From contig NZ_CP053085.1 in assembly GCF_013004105.1 (NCBI RefSeq), positions 248,001-312,000 of the forward strand: a stretch of 64,000 nucleotides of DNA, written 5' to 3'. Under the pieces are notes generated by a model, which saw only the letters and a program-made list of their open reading frames with translations, was not told the origin of the DNA and made no database searches. Shown piece after piece: positions 39,906 through 48,200 of this stretch. The translations under genes were made by a program, and so were the position numbers. Position 1 is the stretch's first letter; each line of letters begins with the position of its first letter. Source of the DNA: Gemmatimonas groenlandica (lineage in GTDB: Bacteria > Gemmatimonadota > Gemmatimonadetes > Gemmatimonadales > Gemmatimonadaceae).

Positions 39906-40445
39906 ATGCACAATCCCTGGCGCGACATGCCCCCCGGTCCGCATGTGCCGGAGCTGGTCACCGCGATCATCGAAATCCCCGCGGGCTCGCGCAACAAGTA
40001 CGAGCTCGATAAGGAATCCGGACAGTTCAAGCTCGATCGCGTGCTGTATTCGGCCGTGCACTACCCGGGCGATTACGGCTTCATTCCGCGCACGTTGCAC
40101 GAGGACAACGATCCGCTCGACATTCTCGTGCGGATCAACGAGCCCACGTTCCCCGGCTGCCAGATCACCTGCCGCCCGATCGGCGTGCTGAAAATGCTGG
40201 ACAAGGGTGAGCCCGACGAGAAGATCCTCGCCGTGCCCAGCGACGATCCGTATCACAACGACATCTACGACATCGCCGACATGCCGGCGCACTACCTCAA
40301 GGAGATCGAACACTTCTTCGGCATCTACAAGGATCTCGAGGGCAAGCGCGTCGAGATTCAGGGATGGGAGAAGAGTGAGGTGGCGTTCAAGGTGATTCAG
40401 CGGTCCATTGAGCGGTATGCGGAGACGTACTTGAAGGGTGCGTAA
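39906..40445 (+). CDS. ppa: Inorganic pyrophosphatase
   Basis: The 179-residue family I pyrophosphatase starts MHNPWRDMPPGP at ATG 39906; a TTG at 39879 would add nine residues. Landmarks are IEIPAGSRNKYELDKE, GDYGFIPRTLHEDNDPLDILV with the metal-binding aspartates, and DDPYHNDI with the following helix. It hydrolyses cytosolic PPi, helping drive biosynthesis. It follows hemB by 28 bp. A family A palindrome begins seven bases after the stop. Confidence 0.96.
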   Translation: MHNPWRDMPPGPHVPELVTAIIEIPAGSRNKYELDKESGQFKLDRVLYSAVHYPGDYGFIPRTLHEDNDPLDILVRINEPTFPGCQITCRPIGVLKMLDKGEPDEKILAVPSDDPYHNDIYDIADMPAHYLKEIEHFFGIYKDLEGKRVEIQGWEKSEVAFKVIQRSIERYAETYLKGA

Positions 40446-40451
40446 ACGGGA

Positions 40452-40585
40452 CTGAAACTGCCAACTGCTTAGTGTGCAGGAAGGAGGGTGTCAGGGCGGA
40501 GAGGGCAGGGAGACCACGCGCGGTTTCTCTGCGTTCTCCTTCCTGAGACCCTCCCCCCTGCTTCCTAGGCAGTTGGCTTTTTGAG
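40452..40585. repeat. Family A palindromic element, bare copy
   Basis: The left arm reads CTGAAACTGCCAACTGCTTA and continues to about 40510. The right arm ends TAGGCAGTTGGCTTTTTGAG and is its imperfect reverse complement (about 80% over 56 bases). The tip is ACGCGCGG. It occupies the whole space between the convergent ppa and ketosynthase genes. The ketosynthase stop codon (40565-40567) and its last codons (Pro-Thr-Ala) are inside the right arm. Other copies: 54542-54670 and, with cargo, 58139-58731. Confidence 0.85.
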
Positions 40586-41851
40586 CACCAACGCGGCGTT
40601 AATCCCACCAAACCCAAAACTGTTCGACAGCACCACCTTCGGGCTCAGCTCGCGCCCGTGCTGCGGCACGTAGTCCAGATCGCAGCCGTCGTCGGGCGTT
40701 TCCAGATTGAGCGTGGGCGGAATCCAGCCGCGTGAGATCGTGAGCGCGCTGATCGCGGCTTCGAACGCGCCTGACGCACCGAGCGCGTGGCCGTAGTAGC
40801 CCTTGGTGCTCGACACCGGTACGCGGTACGCGTGATCGCCGAACACCTGCTTGATCGCCATCGTTTCCGTGGGGTCATTGAGCGGCGTGCTGCTGCCATG
40901 CGCGTTGATGTAGTCGATCTGCTCCACGCCGACCGACGCATCACGCAGCGCGTTGCGCATACAGCGTGCGGCCTGCGCGCCGTCGGGGCGCGGTGCGGTC
41001 ATGTGATGCGCGTCGTTGGTGGTACCGTAGCCGCTCAGCTCCGCATAAATGCGGGCGCCACGCGCTTCCGCGTGTGACCACTCCTCCAGCAACAGCACGG
41101 CGCCGCCTTCGCCCATCACGAAGCCATCGCGGTGTTTGTCGAACGGACGCGACGCGCGCGCCGGATCGTCGTTGCGCGTCGACATCGCGCGAATGAGCGC
41201 GAACGCGCCGAAGCAGAGCGTGGCCAGCGGCGCTTCCGATCCGCCGGCCAGCATCACGTCGGCGTAGCCATCGCGGATCTGACGGAACGCTTCGCCGATG
41301 GCCATGGAGCCCGATGCACAGCTCATCGCGTTGGTGGAGTTGGGGCCTGACACGCCGAACTCGATGGCCATGTTGCAGCTGGCCGAACCGCCGAACACCG
41401 CGAGGGCGAGCGTGGCATCGACGGCGCGCAGTCCTCCGTGCAGAAAGCGAGCGGCCTGTTCCTCGGCGTAGCCGACGCCGCCCAGCGCGGTACCCATCAT
41501 CGCGCCCACGCGATCACGATCTTCGTTGGCCAGATCGAGATTGCCGTCTTCGAGCGCGAGTATGGAGCTCACGACCGCGAATTCGCTGAAGCGGTCGAGC
41601 CGCTTCACGCGCTTCGCATCGATCCACTTCGTGGCATCGAAGTCGTCGATCTGCGCGGCGCACTGCGATCGATAGATCGACGCATCGAAGCGCGTGGCGG
41701 GAACCACCGCCGAACGCTCGGCGCGCAACCCCTGCCAAAGCGCTTCGACGCCGGTGCCGATCGGTGTGACGCACCCGATGCCGGTGATGGCGACCCGGCG
41801 TCGGGATGGTGAGGATTCGGGCGTGGTGTGCGACTGCGGCGGATTGGTCAT
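40565..41851 (-). CDS. Beta-ketoacyl-ACP synthase II-type ketosynthase
   Basis: The 428-residue protein is a FabF-like condensing enzyme with the full Cys-His-His triad: Cys178 ([13 protein letters not shown]), His318 ([11 protein letters not shown]) and His355 ([16 protein letters not shown]). It also has [11 protein letters not shown] and [11 protein letters not shown]. In fatty-acid synthesis FabF elongates acyl-ACP. Here, however, no fab or acpP gene is nearby, and it ends a tight five-gene operon with redox and methyltransferase genes, so a specialised product is likely (inference). Its start overlaps the SRPBCC gene (ATGA). The stop codon is supplied by a family A repeat. Confidence 0.9.
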   Translation of the reverse strand: MTNPPQSHTTPESSPSRRRVAITGIGCVTPIGTGVEALWQGLRAERSAVVPATRFDASIYRSQCAAQIDDFDATKWIDAKRVKRLDRFSEFAVVSSILALEDGNLDLANEDRDRVGAMMGTALGGVGYAEEQAARFLHGGLRAVDATLALAVFGGSASCNMAIEFGVSGPNSTNAMSCASGSMAIGEAFRQIRDGYADVMLAGGSEAPLATLCFGAFALIRAMSTRNDDPARASRPFDKHRDGFVMGEGGAVLLLEEWSHAEARGARIYAELSGYGTTNDAHHMTAPRPDGAQAARCMRNALRDASVGVEQIDYINAHGSSTPLNDPTETMAIKQVFGDHAYRVPVSSTKGYYGHALGASGAFEAAISALTISRGWIPPTLNLETPDDGCDLDYVPQHGRELSPKVVLSNSFGFGGINAALVLKKPTA

Positions 41852-42387
41852 GAAGGATCCCGTTCAGCGACGGCGGCCAGACCCGCCAGCGTGCGCGACG
41901 CGATGCCGTGCACAAATACCGGAGCGATCACCTGCGTGGCCGCGAACCGTCCGATCACCGGCCACAACGGGCCGTTCCACACGTGCACGATACGCGTGAG
42001 CGTACCGCCCTCGACCGGCGTGAAGCTCCACTCCACATCCATGCGCGTGGTGACACCACCAACGTGCTTGAACCGAACCCACGGTACGTCATGATTCACC
42101 GCCATCTCTGACAGCCACCACGTGGGCCAGTTGAACAGGCCGAACGGGCGATTGGCCGCCATCTCCACCATACCACCGCCATCGGGCGTGCGATGACGGA
42201 ACCGTACGAACCGGTAGTGCGGCAGATACGCCGGCCAATGCTCCACCTCGCGCGCGATCTCGAAGATGCGCGCGACCGGCGCTCGTACGATCCGCTCGTC
42301 GATCTGTGTCACCAGTTGATCCGCCGGTGGCGGACCCAGTTCGTAGTTCGCGTGCATGGTCGAGGCTGAGGGAAAATTGGGCGACAC
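41848..42387 (-). CDS. SRPBCC/START-like protein (polyketide cyclase/dehydrase type)
   Basis: The 179-residue protein starts at a GTG that shares its G with the upstream TAG stop. It shows the SRPBCC pattern: an opening strand ([37 protein letters not shown]), central strands, and a long C-terminal helix ([32 protein letters not shown]) that lines a hydrophobic cavity. Such proteins bind or cyclise polyketides, lipids or sterol-like ligands. Position between a methyltransferase and a ketosynthase supports cyclase or carrier roles, but the family is diverse. Confidence 0.78.
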   Translation of the reverse strand: MSPNFPSASTMHANYELGPPPADQLVTQIDERIVRAPVARIFEIAREVEHWPAYLPHYRFVRFRHRTPDGGGMVEMAANRPFGLFNWPTWWLSEMAVNHDVPWVRFKHVGGVTTRMDVEWSFTPVEGGTLTRIVHVWNGPLWPVIGRFAATQVIAPVFVHGIASRTLAGLAAVAERDPS

Positions 42388-43112
42388 TACGAGCGCCTAC
42401 TGGCCTGTTGCAATGGTGACCAGACGGCTACAACACGGAACCCCAACGCCCGGCCCGTGCGTACCGGACATCCGGTGGCCCGCTCCACGAGCCGCTGCAA
42501 CTCGTCGCGCGTAAAGCCACGCAGAATTGAGACGATGCCGTCGTGGCGGCTGACGGGATGAAACCCCAGCACGAACGATGCCGCCCAGAGCCCGGCCACC
42601 GCAAACCAACTGCGACGCAGGTCGCCGATGATCACCGCCGACCGCGCCACGCGCGTGCATTCCTGTAACAAGCGCTCCGCCTCCGCCCCGTCGAAGTGGT
42701 GCAGCACCTGCGAGCAGGTCACAATGTCGATGCTTCCATCGTGGAACGGCAGCACCATCGCGTCAGCGGCCAGCGCGTGCGTGCAGGCGGCGCTCGCTGC
42801 GTGCGCCAGCGCCGGTACGAGTTCTACACCGATGGTGGTGAGTGGCACTGCCGTTCCGGCGGCCATGCGTTGCGCGGCGCGCGGGATGTCGCCGAGTCCG
42901 GTGCCGATATCGAGCAGCGTGATCGCGGTGCTGGCTCCATCGAGCGCCCGCTGCCGAAGCAGCTCGCGCCGAACCTCTGCGAGCACGGCTCGGCGCCCAC
43001 CAAAGAAACGATTCGCCAACGCGACATCACGCAGCGAGCGCAACGCGAGCGCGGGATCCTCGCCGGGGTCGTCGAGGATCTCACTGCCGCGTTGGCGAGC
43101 CGGCGTGAACAT
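42387..43112 (-). CDS. Class I SAM-dependent methyltransferase
   Basis: The 241-residue protein has the SAM-binding motif I LLDIGTGLGDIPRAA, then LPFHDGSIDIVTCSQVLHHF. The N-terminal RGSEILDDPGEDPALALRSLRDVALANRFFGG is typical of methyltransferases found beside type III polyketide synthase and FAD oxidoreductase genes (family knowledge). The substrate is unknown. Its stop shares a base with the SRPBCC start, and the flavin reductase gene ends 17 bp upstream. Confidence 0.88.
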   Translation of the reverse strand: MFTPARQRGSEILDDPGEDPALALRSLRDVALANRFFGGRRAVLAEVRRELLRQRALDGASTAITLLDIGTGLGDIPRAAQRMAAGTAVPLTTIGVELVPALAHAASAACTHALAADAMVLPFHDGSIDIVTCSQVLHHFDGAEAERLLQECTRVARSAVIIGDLRRSWFAVAGLWAASFVLGFHPVSRHDGIVSILRGFTRDELQRLVERATGCPVRTGRALGFRVVAVWSPLQQASRRS

Positions 43113-43129
43113 GGAGGCGAAGGGCGAGT

Positions 43130-43603
43130 CTATCGTTCCAACTGCGCGTAACCACCGCGATAGTAGAGCAGCGGCTTCGCATCGCGTGCGGCCGCCTGTT
43201 CGACATGTCCGACCACGATGACATGGTCGCCGGCTTCATGGCGCGCCACGATGCGGCATTGCATCGAGGCCAGCACGTCATCGAGCACGGCATCGCCCAG
43301 CTCACCGTCCACGTAGCCCACTCCGGCGAAACGATCGTCTACCTTGCCGGCGAAACGGCGGGATAGCGCCTCCTGTGAGTCGGCAAGCACATTGACCGCG
43401 AAGCTCGTAGCCTGCGTCATGACGGGTGCCATAGTGGCGTCGTTGCCGATGCACACCAGCACGAGGGGCGGGTCGAGACTCAGCGAGGAAAAGGCACTAA
43501 CGGTCATGCCGTGCGGCGTCCCGCTCGCATCACGGGTCGTGATGACGGTAATGCCGGAAGCGAAGCGGCCGAGGACGGCCCGGAACAGGTCTTGATCGAT
43601 CAT
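43130..43603 (-). CDS. Flavin reductase family protein (FMN-binding split barrel)
   Basis: The 157-residue protein has the HpaC-like flavin reductase pattern: LGRFASGITVITTRDASGTPHGMTVSAFSSLSLDPPLVLVCIG, FAVNVLADSQEALSRRFAG and GDHVIVVGHVE. Such enzymes reduce free FMN/FAD with NAD(P)H for a partner monooxygenase. It overlaps the FAD oxidoreductase gene (TGATG), so it may feed that enzyme or another flavoenzyme in the operon. Confidence 0.88.
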   Translation of the reverse strand: MIDQDLFRAVLGRFASGITVITTRDASGTPHGMTVSAFSSLSLDPPLVLVCIGNDATMAPVMTQATSFAVNVLADSQEALSRRFAGKVDDRFAGVGYVDGELGDAVLDDVLASMQCRIVARHEAGDHVIVVGHVEQAAARDAKPLLYYRGGYAQLER

Positions 43604-44844
43604 CAGGAAAGGAATCGGAGCAGGGTGCGCGGGCGAAGCACCGCCGACGGCGGGACAAAGTCGCCCGTGACCCCGATCAACAGGTCAGCGAGATCGCGAT
43701 CGCGCGTCAGCACTCGCGCGGCGTGATTCATCAACGTCGGAAAGGCCACGGCGGCTCCAATGAGCTTTTCGACGCGCCACTTTCCCGCGAAGGTACGCTT
43801 CCGCGCCTGCTCATAGGCCCTGAGTGCTCGGCGCATGCCGCGCGCGTCGGACTGCTCGCGGGCATGCACCGCGTCGACGGCGAACGGGGCCAGCAACTCA
43901 CCGCCGCGCAGGGCGGCGTAGATGCCTTCCCCGGTGAAGGGATCGTAGAAGTCGGCGGCGTCTCCGGTGAGCATCGCGCCCGGCGCCCAGGCTCGGGTCG
44001 CGTGCGATGCGAACGGGCCGGTCGCGCGTACGGGCGTCTCACGCACGGCGTCGAGAAAACGCGGGTGCAACGCCGGTTGCGCGGCAATCCACGCCTCGAG
44101 AAACGCCGACGGATCGCCCGCCATCCCTTGGGCCGCACTTCGCGGCACGACCAACGCCACGTTGGTCAGGCCACCGGACACCGCGGCGAGTCCCACGTAG
44201 CCGTTGCGCGTGACATGCATCTCGCCAAGGGTGCCGATGTCGCGCACCCCCCGATAGTGCGCCACCAGCGCCACGCGTCGCGGCCAACGCGATTGATGCG
44301 CCAGTTCCAGGCGGCGCGACACGATCGAACGCAGTCCGTCGGCGCCGATCACGAGTGAGGCGCGCATCGTACGCATGCCCTCGTCGGTGCGCACCTCGAC
44401 GCCGCTCACGGCGCCACTCGCGTCGAGAGTGACGCCCTCGACTTTCGCGTCTTCCAACACGCAGACACCGGCCGCCCGCGCACGCTCGATGAGCAGCGTG
44501 TCGAGAATCTCGCGTCGCACGCCGAGTCCGCGATCGCGGAATCCGCGAAAGCCATGACGCGCGACGAACTCGCCGTGAATGCGGTCACCCGATGGGGCAT
44601 GCACGACCATTCCCGTCAACGACGCCGCACCGCCGTGTTCGAGCGGCGCCAGCGCCCCCATGGCATCGAGAATGCGGCTGGCTTCCGGGCTGACGTACTC
44701 AGCGCAGGGCTTGGCCCGGGGAAACCGCGCCCGGTCCAGCAGGCACACCTCGAGGCCCGCCGTGGCGAGATGCCAGGCCGCCGAACTGCCGGCGGGGCCA
44801 CCGCCCACGACGATCACCTGCCAGGCGCGCGAGTAGTCGGACAT
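43603..44844 (-). CDS. FAD-dependent oxidoreductase (geranylgeranyl-reductase/halogenase-like)
   Basis: The 413-residue flavoprotein (ATG 44844) has the Rossmann motif VIVVGGGPAGSSAAWHLATAG, CAEYVSPEA near the N-terminus, VIGADGLRSIVSRRL and the FAD-contact motif GDAADFYDPFTGEGIYAALRGGELLA. This matches the geranylgeranyl reductase/FAD monooxygenase family that reduces polyprenyl or hydroxylates aromatic substrates. It is the first gene of the five-gene operon. The 119-bp gap upstream should contain the promoter. No halogenase WxWxIP motif was seen. Confidence 0.87.
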   Translation of the reverse strand: MSDYSRAWQVIVVGGGPAGSSAAWHLATAGLEVCLLDRARFPRAKPCAEYVSPEASRILDAMGALAPLEHGGAASLTGMVVHAPSGDRIHGEFVARHGFRGFRDRGLGVRREILDTLLIERARAAGVCVLEDAKVEGVTLDASGAVSGVEVRTDEGMRTMRASLVIGADGLRSIVSRRLELAHQSRWPRRVALVAHYRGVRDIGTLGEMHVTRNGYVGLAAVSGGLTNVALVVPRSAAQGMAGDPSAFLEAWIAAQPALHPRFLDAVRETPVRATGPFASHATRAWAPGAMLTGDAADFYDPFTGEGIYAALRGGELLAPFAVDAVHAREQSDARGMRRALRAYEQARKRTFAGKWRVEKLIGAAVAFPTLMNHAARVLTRDRDLADLLIGVTGDFVPPSAVLRPRTLLRFLS

Positions 44845-44963
44845 GAAGTTCGGAATGGGACAACACAAAACCAGAGGAATCCAGAGAAGCTAACTCCTCG
44901 AGCGGGCTCACAGATCCCAGGTGCAAGCGAGGGGCCAGCCGGGCGAGTGGACGTGAGCCGTCG

Positions 44964-45797
44964 CTAGGCGACCGCGCCATTGATGAGCCAGGCCAGCAGG
45001 GCCGCCGACGCTGTGCACACGAAGTTCACCTCGTCGTTGCCGAGCCATCGCCAGCCTCCCCGGTGCCGCGTATCGGTGCCGCAGGAATGGCGAGACTGCT
45101 CGGTGGCCATTTCGCAGGAGGGGCACCAGCGTCGCTGCTGCACCAACGCGCCGGCGACGGTGTCGACGATCGCCCCGAACAGTGCCGCCACGGCCACGAT
45201 CCACCACTGTGGGGCCGGTACGAGTCCCATCGCTACAGCGATGGCGGCCAGCACGAGCGCACTCAGCAGCGTGGCAAAACTTCCGGCAGCGCTCACGGCA
45301 CCAGACGTACCGGTGGGCACCGGACGCCATGTCCGTACGGAGCGCGGGATCCCGCCGATCCAGGTGCCGATTTCCGTGCCCAGCGTGTCGGCACCGGCTG
45401 CCGCGAGGCTCGCCGCGCCCCACACTGCCACCTGCGCCCACGGATCGCCTCGCACGAGGGTCAGTGTAGCGGCCATGGCGAAGACGCCACCGTTGGCCAT
45501 GACCTGGACCGCGTCGCGTTGCGCGCCTTTCTCCACAACGCCGGCGGTTCGCTGTTCCTTTCGAGCACGTCCCAGTCGAGAGGCGAGCGTTGCCCACGCA
45601 AACCAGGCGATCAGGAATCCGCCCCAGGGCCAGCCCGCGCGAAGGGCGATTGCCCCCACCACCGCCGCGGCCAGCGCGCCGCTCGTACGAAGACTCTGCT
45701 GGCGCCACGCGGCACCAGCGATGAGGATGGCGAGACCGAGCGCCACCGGGGTGGACGGGCCCGCCACGCTCGACCACGCGGGCACGGCCGCCGACAC
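44964..45797 (-). CDS. DUF92 family integral membrane protein
   Basis: The approximately 277-residue protein has six or seven hydrophobic helices and the DUF92 landmarks RDAVQVMANGGVFA, AGADTLGTEIGTWIGGIPRSVRTWRPVPTGTSGAVSAAG and the C-terminal ATEQSRH...GGWRWLGNDEVNFVCT. DUF92 includes phytol kinase-like and TMEM19 proteins; the exact reaction is not known. GTG 45797 was chosen because it follows the upstream stop closely, but no clear ribosome-binding site is visible and a start further up cannot be excluded. A pair of cysteines (WCPSCEMATE) near the C-terminus is notable. Confidence 0.75.
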   Translation of the reverse strand: MSAAVPAWSSVAGPSTPVALGLAILIAGAAWRQQSLRTSGALAAAVVGAIALRAGWPWGGFLIAWFAWATLASRLGRARKEQRTAGVVEKGAQRDAVQVMANGGVFAMAATLTLVRGDPWAQVAVWGAASLAAAGADTLGTEIGTWIGGIPRSVRTWRPVPTGTSGAVSAAGSFATLLSALVLAAIAVAMGLVPAPQWWIVAVAALFGAIVDTVAGALVQQRRWCPSCEMATEQSRHSCGTDTRHRGGWRWLGNDEVNFVCTASAALLAWLINGAVA

Positions 45798-45805
45798 GAT
45801 GGAGA

Positions 45806-46159
45806 TCAGCGCGACGCGAGGATCTGCGCCGCGCGCCGACGCAGCGCGTCGCTCGCGCAGGCTGTTGTCTGCTCCCGTCGCGCGAGGGCGCGCAGCGCGG
45901 CACGCAGTGCCTGCAGCTGCCGTTCGAGCCGCGCACAGGGCTCGCACACGCGCACATGCGCACCGACCAGCTCCGTGAGCGGGTGGTCGTGGCCATCGAA
46001 CGCGGTGAGCTCACCATCCACGAAGGCATCCAGATGCATCCGGATGTGTGCGCAATCGGTGAGGGACGCGACGGGCGCGTCGGGCGGGAGGTGCTGAGCC
46101 ATCTTAACGAACACGCTGCCTACTGAATCGCCTTCGCGCAAGATGACGAGCCGAACCAT
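45806..46159 (-). CDS. Zinc-finger (zf-HC2-like) anti-sigma type protein
   Basis: The product is 117 residues from ATG 46159, or 98 from ATG 46102. It carries CAHIRMHLDAFVDGEL followed by HVRVCEPCARLERQL, the spacing of the HxxxCxxC zinc-finger found in anti-sigma factors, then an Arg/Ala-rich helix. No transmembrane helix and no sigma-factor gene is adjacent. In related systems the finger binds an ECF sigma factor. It is directly upstream of the DUF92 gene. Confidence 0.65.
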   Translation of the reverse strand: MVRLVILREGDSVGSVFVKMAQHLPPDAPVASLTDCAHIRMHLDAFVDGELTAFDGHDHPLTELVGAHVRVCEPCARLERQLQALRAALRALARREQTTACASDALRRRAAQILASR

Positions 46160-46254
46160 GAGCGGGTCGGCGTCGCCGATCTCATCAGGTTCGGCGTGTC
46201 TTTGCGTCGTTCTGCGCTTGTAATCGTGACCGGGGACACGTTAGCATCCACCGC

Positions 46255-46938
46255 GTGTCCTCTCTGATTGACGGCCGGCCTGCCCGCGCCACTGTCCCTG
46301 CTGAATCCACGCTGGTGCTCTCGGGCAAACCGCTCGACGCGCGGCTCCCGCTGGCGCTGCTCGAGGCCGTCAAGGCGATCGATACGCCGGAAGCGGAACT
46401 CGATGCCGAGCTGGTGCATGAACTGCGCAACAAGCGGCTTGGTCTCAGCGATACGGTCTACCAGCAGATCCGTCGCTACAGCGACGCGGTCCGGGCTCGT
46501 CAGCGCGTGGGTTTCGACGAAGTGCTCGCGCTTGCGCGCCTCATCGGCCGTCGTCCAGATGCCGACCTCGCGTTCCGCGAAGCCGGACGGCGGTGGGCGC
46601 GCTCGTACGTGTTGACCATCAGCGGACTCCAGCGCGGCGCCGCCCGTTCGCTCCCGTCGCTGATCGGGCGACCGATCGCGTTGCGACTGCTGCGAAAGCT
46701 GTCGCGTCGCTACATGAACGGCGTGCTCGTGCGCCAGGGCAGCACCTTGCTGCTCGACGTGGAGTCGCCCGTGTCCGCCGATGCCGCGCCCCGGGCCGTC
46801 GGCTGTGGTCTCTACGAAGCGGCGTTCAGGGAAGCGCTTCTGCTGCTGGCCGACGCCGATGGTGCGATCGAGCATGTGATGTGCCGCACGCGCGGTGATC
46901 GCCACTGTCAGTGGCGCGCCGAGTGGCGTCGCCGCTGA
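46255..46938 (+). CDS. Hypothetical protein with C-terminal V4R-like domain
   Basis: The 227-residue protein starts with GTG at 46255. Its first ~120 residues are helical (LEAVKAIDTPEAELDAELVHELRNKRLGL, FDEVLALARLIGRR). The final 45 residues, GLYEAAFREALLLLADADGAIEHVMCRTRGDRHCQWRAEW, have the Cys-x6-Cys ending (C-R-T-R-G-D-R-H-C) of V4R/XylR-N ligand-binding domains. Such domains sense small hydrophobic molecules or haem-related ligands. The assignment is based on this motif only. It is divergent from the zinc-finger gene. Confidence 0.55.
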   Translation: MSSLIDGRPARATVPAESTLVLSGKPLDARLPLALLEAVKAIDTPEAELDAELVHELRNKRLGLSDTVYQQIRRYSDAVRARQRVGFDEVLALARLIGRRPDADLAFREAGRRWARSYVLTISGLQRGAARSLPSLIGRPIALRLLRKLSRRYMNGVLVRQGSTLLLDVESPVSADAAPRAVGCGLYEAAFREALLLLADADGAIEHVMCRTRGDRHCQWRAEWRRR

Positions 46939-47018
46939 TTTGTTGATAGGCCCCGTCGAATCGTCGGCGGAGCGTCGATGGTGCACTGCCGTGCACTGAT
47001 CCTGACATCCAGACTGCC

Positions 47019-48200
47019 ATGCTGACCCCCGAAATGCTGCCGCGCCTCCAGCAGCTGCTTGCCGACGCCGATCTCGACGGCTGGTTGTTGTACGACTTCC
47101 GCGGTACGAACGCCATCGCGTCGGGGCTGCTGGGCTTCGACGGCCTCGTGTCGCGTCGCGTGTTCGCGCTCATTCCCCGCGAAGGTTTGCCGATCGGTAT
47201 TGCGCACGCGATCGAACCCGGCCCGTGGGCACAGTGGCCGAAGGCATGGCCTCTGCGGACCTACAGCGGCTGGCGCGCGCTCGAGTCGGAAGTGGCGTCA
47301 CTGGTGCAGGGCAAACGGGTAGCGATGGAGTACTCGCCGGGTGACGCGATTCCGTATCTCGATCGCGTGCCGGCCGGTGTGTTGGAAATGGTGCGCGCAG
47401 CCGGCGCGACGGTAGTCTGTTCTGGCGATTTGGTGTCGCAGATCTACGCCACGTGGACACCCGACCAATTGCTGTCGCACGAGCGGGCGGCCGAACGCAT
47501 CATGCACATAGCGCACGGGGCGATCGCCTACGCCGGTGACATGGTCGCGCTGGGCACGCCGGTGGCCGAGCACGAGCTGCAGGCGCGAATTCTCGAAGCG
47601 TTCGAACGGGCCGGACTCGAGACGCATCACGGCCCCGACGTGGCCGCCAGCGAGAACGCGGCCAACCCGCACTACATGCCGTCGGCCGCTTCGCCCCGGC
47701 TCATTCAGCGCGGCGACACGCTGCTCATCGACTTGTGGGCGCGCGAGAAGAACGGCGGCGTGTACGCCGATCAGACGTGGATGGCATCGATGGGCGCCCC
47801 GACCGAGCGCGTGGTGACGGTGTGGGAAGCGGTGCGCGACGCGCGTGACGCGGCGCTGTCGCTGCTGCAGAGTCGCATCACGGCCGGCCTGCCGGTGCGC
47901 GGCGGCGAAGCCGATGACGCGGCGCGCGCCGTGATCGAAGCGCGCGGGTTCGGCCCGCAGTTCTGGCATCGCACGGGGCACAGCATCGACTCGCGTGAAC
48001 TGCACGGTTCGGGTCCGCAGATCGACAATCTGGAATCGCGTGATGATCGCCTGCTGATTCCGGGCGTGGGCTTCTCGATCGAACCGGGTATTTACTTGCC
48101 CGGCGAGTTGGGTGTGCGGTCGGAAGTGAACGCGTACGTGGCCGAAGATTCGTTGCTGGTGACGCCCGGCGACGTGCAGCGCGACCTGATCGTCGTTTGA
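47019..48200 (+). CDS. M24 family metallopeptidase (Xaa-Pro aminopeptidase-like)
   Basis: The 393-residue protein has an N-terminal creatinase-like domain (DGWLLYDFRGTNAIASGLLGF) and the pita-bread catalytic domain. Metal ligands are in TLLIDLWAREKNGGVYADQTW (Asp, Asp), HRTGHSIDSRELHG (His), FSIEPGIYLPG (Glu) and VRSEVNAYV (Glu). It releases N-terminal residues before proline from peptides. It is cytosolic. The following lipoprotein gene starts inside its stop codon. Confidence 0.93.
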   Translation: MLTPEMLPRLQQLLADADLDGWLLYDFRGTNAIASGLLGFDGLVSRRVFALIPREGLPIGIAHAIEPGPWAQWPKAWPLRTYSGWRALESEVASLVQGKRVAMEYSPGDAIPYLDRVPAGVLEMVRAAGATVVCSGDLVSQIYATWTPDQLLSHERAAERIMHIAHGAIAYAGDMVALGTPVAEHELQARILEAFERAGLETHHGPDVAASENAANPHYMPSAASPRLIQRGDTLLIDLWAREKNGGVYADQTWMASMGAPTERVVTVWEAVRDARDAALSLLQSRITAGLPVRGGEADDAARAVIEARGFGPQFWHRTGHSIDSRELHGSGPQIDNLESRDDRLLIPGVGFSIEPGIYLPGELGVRSEVNAYVAEDSLLVTPGDVQRDLIVV

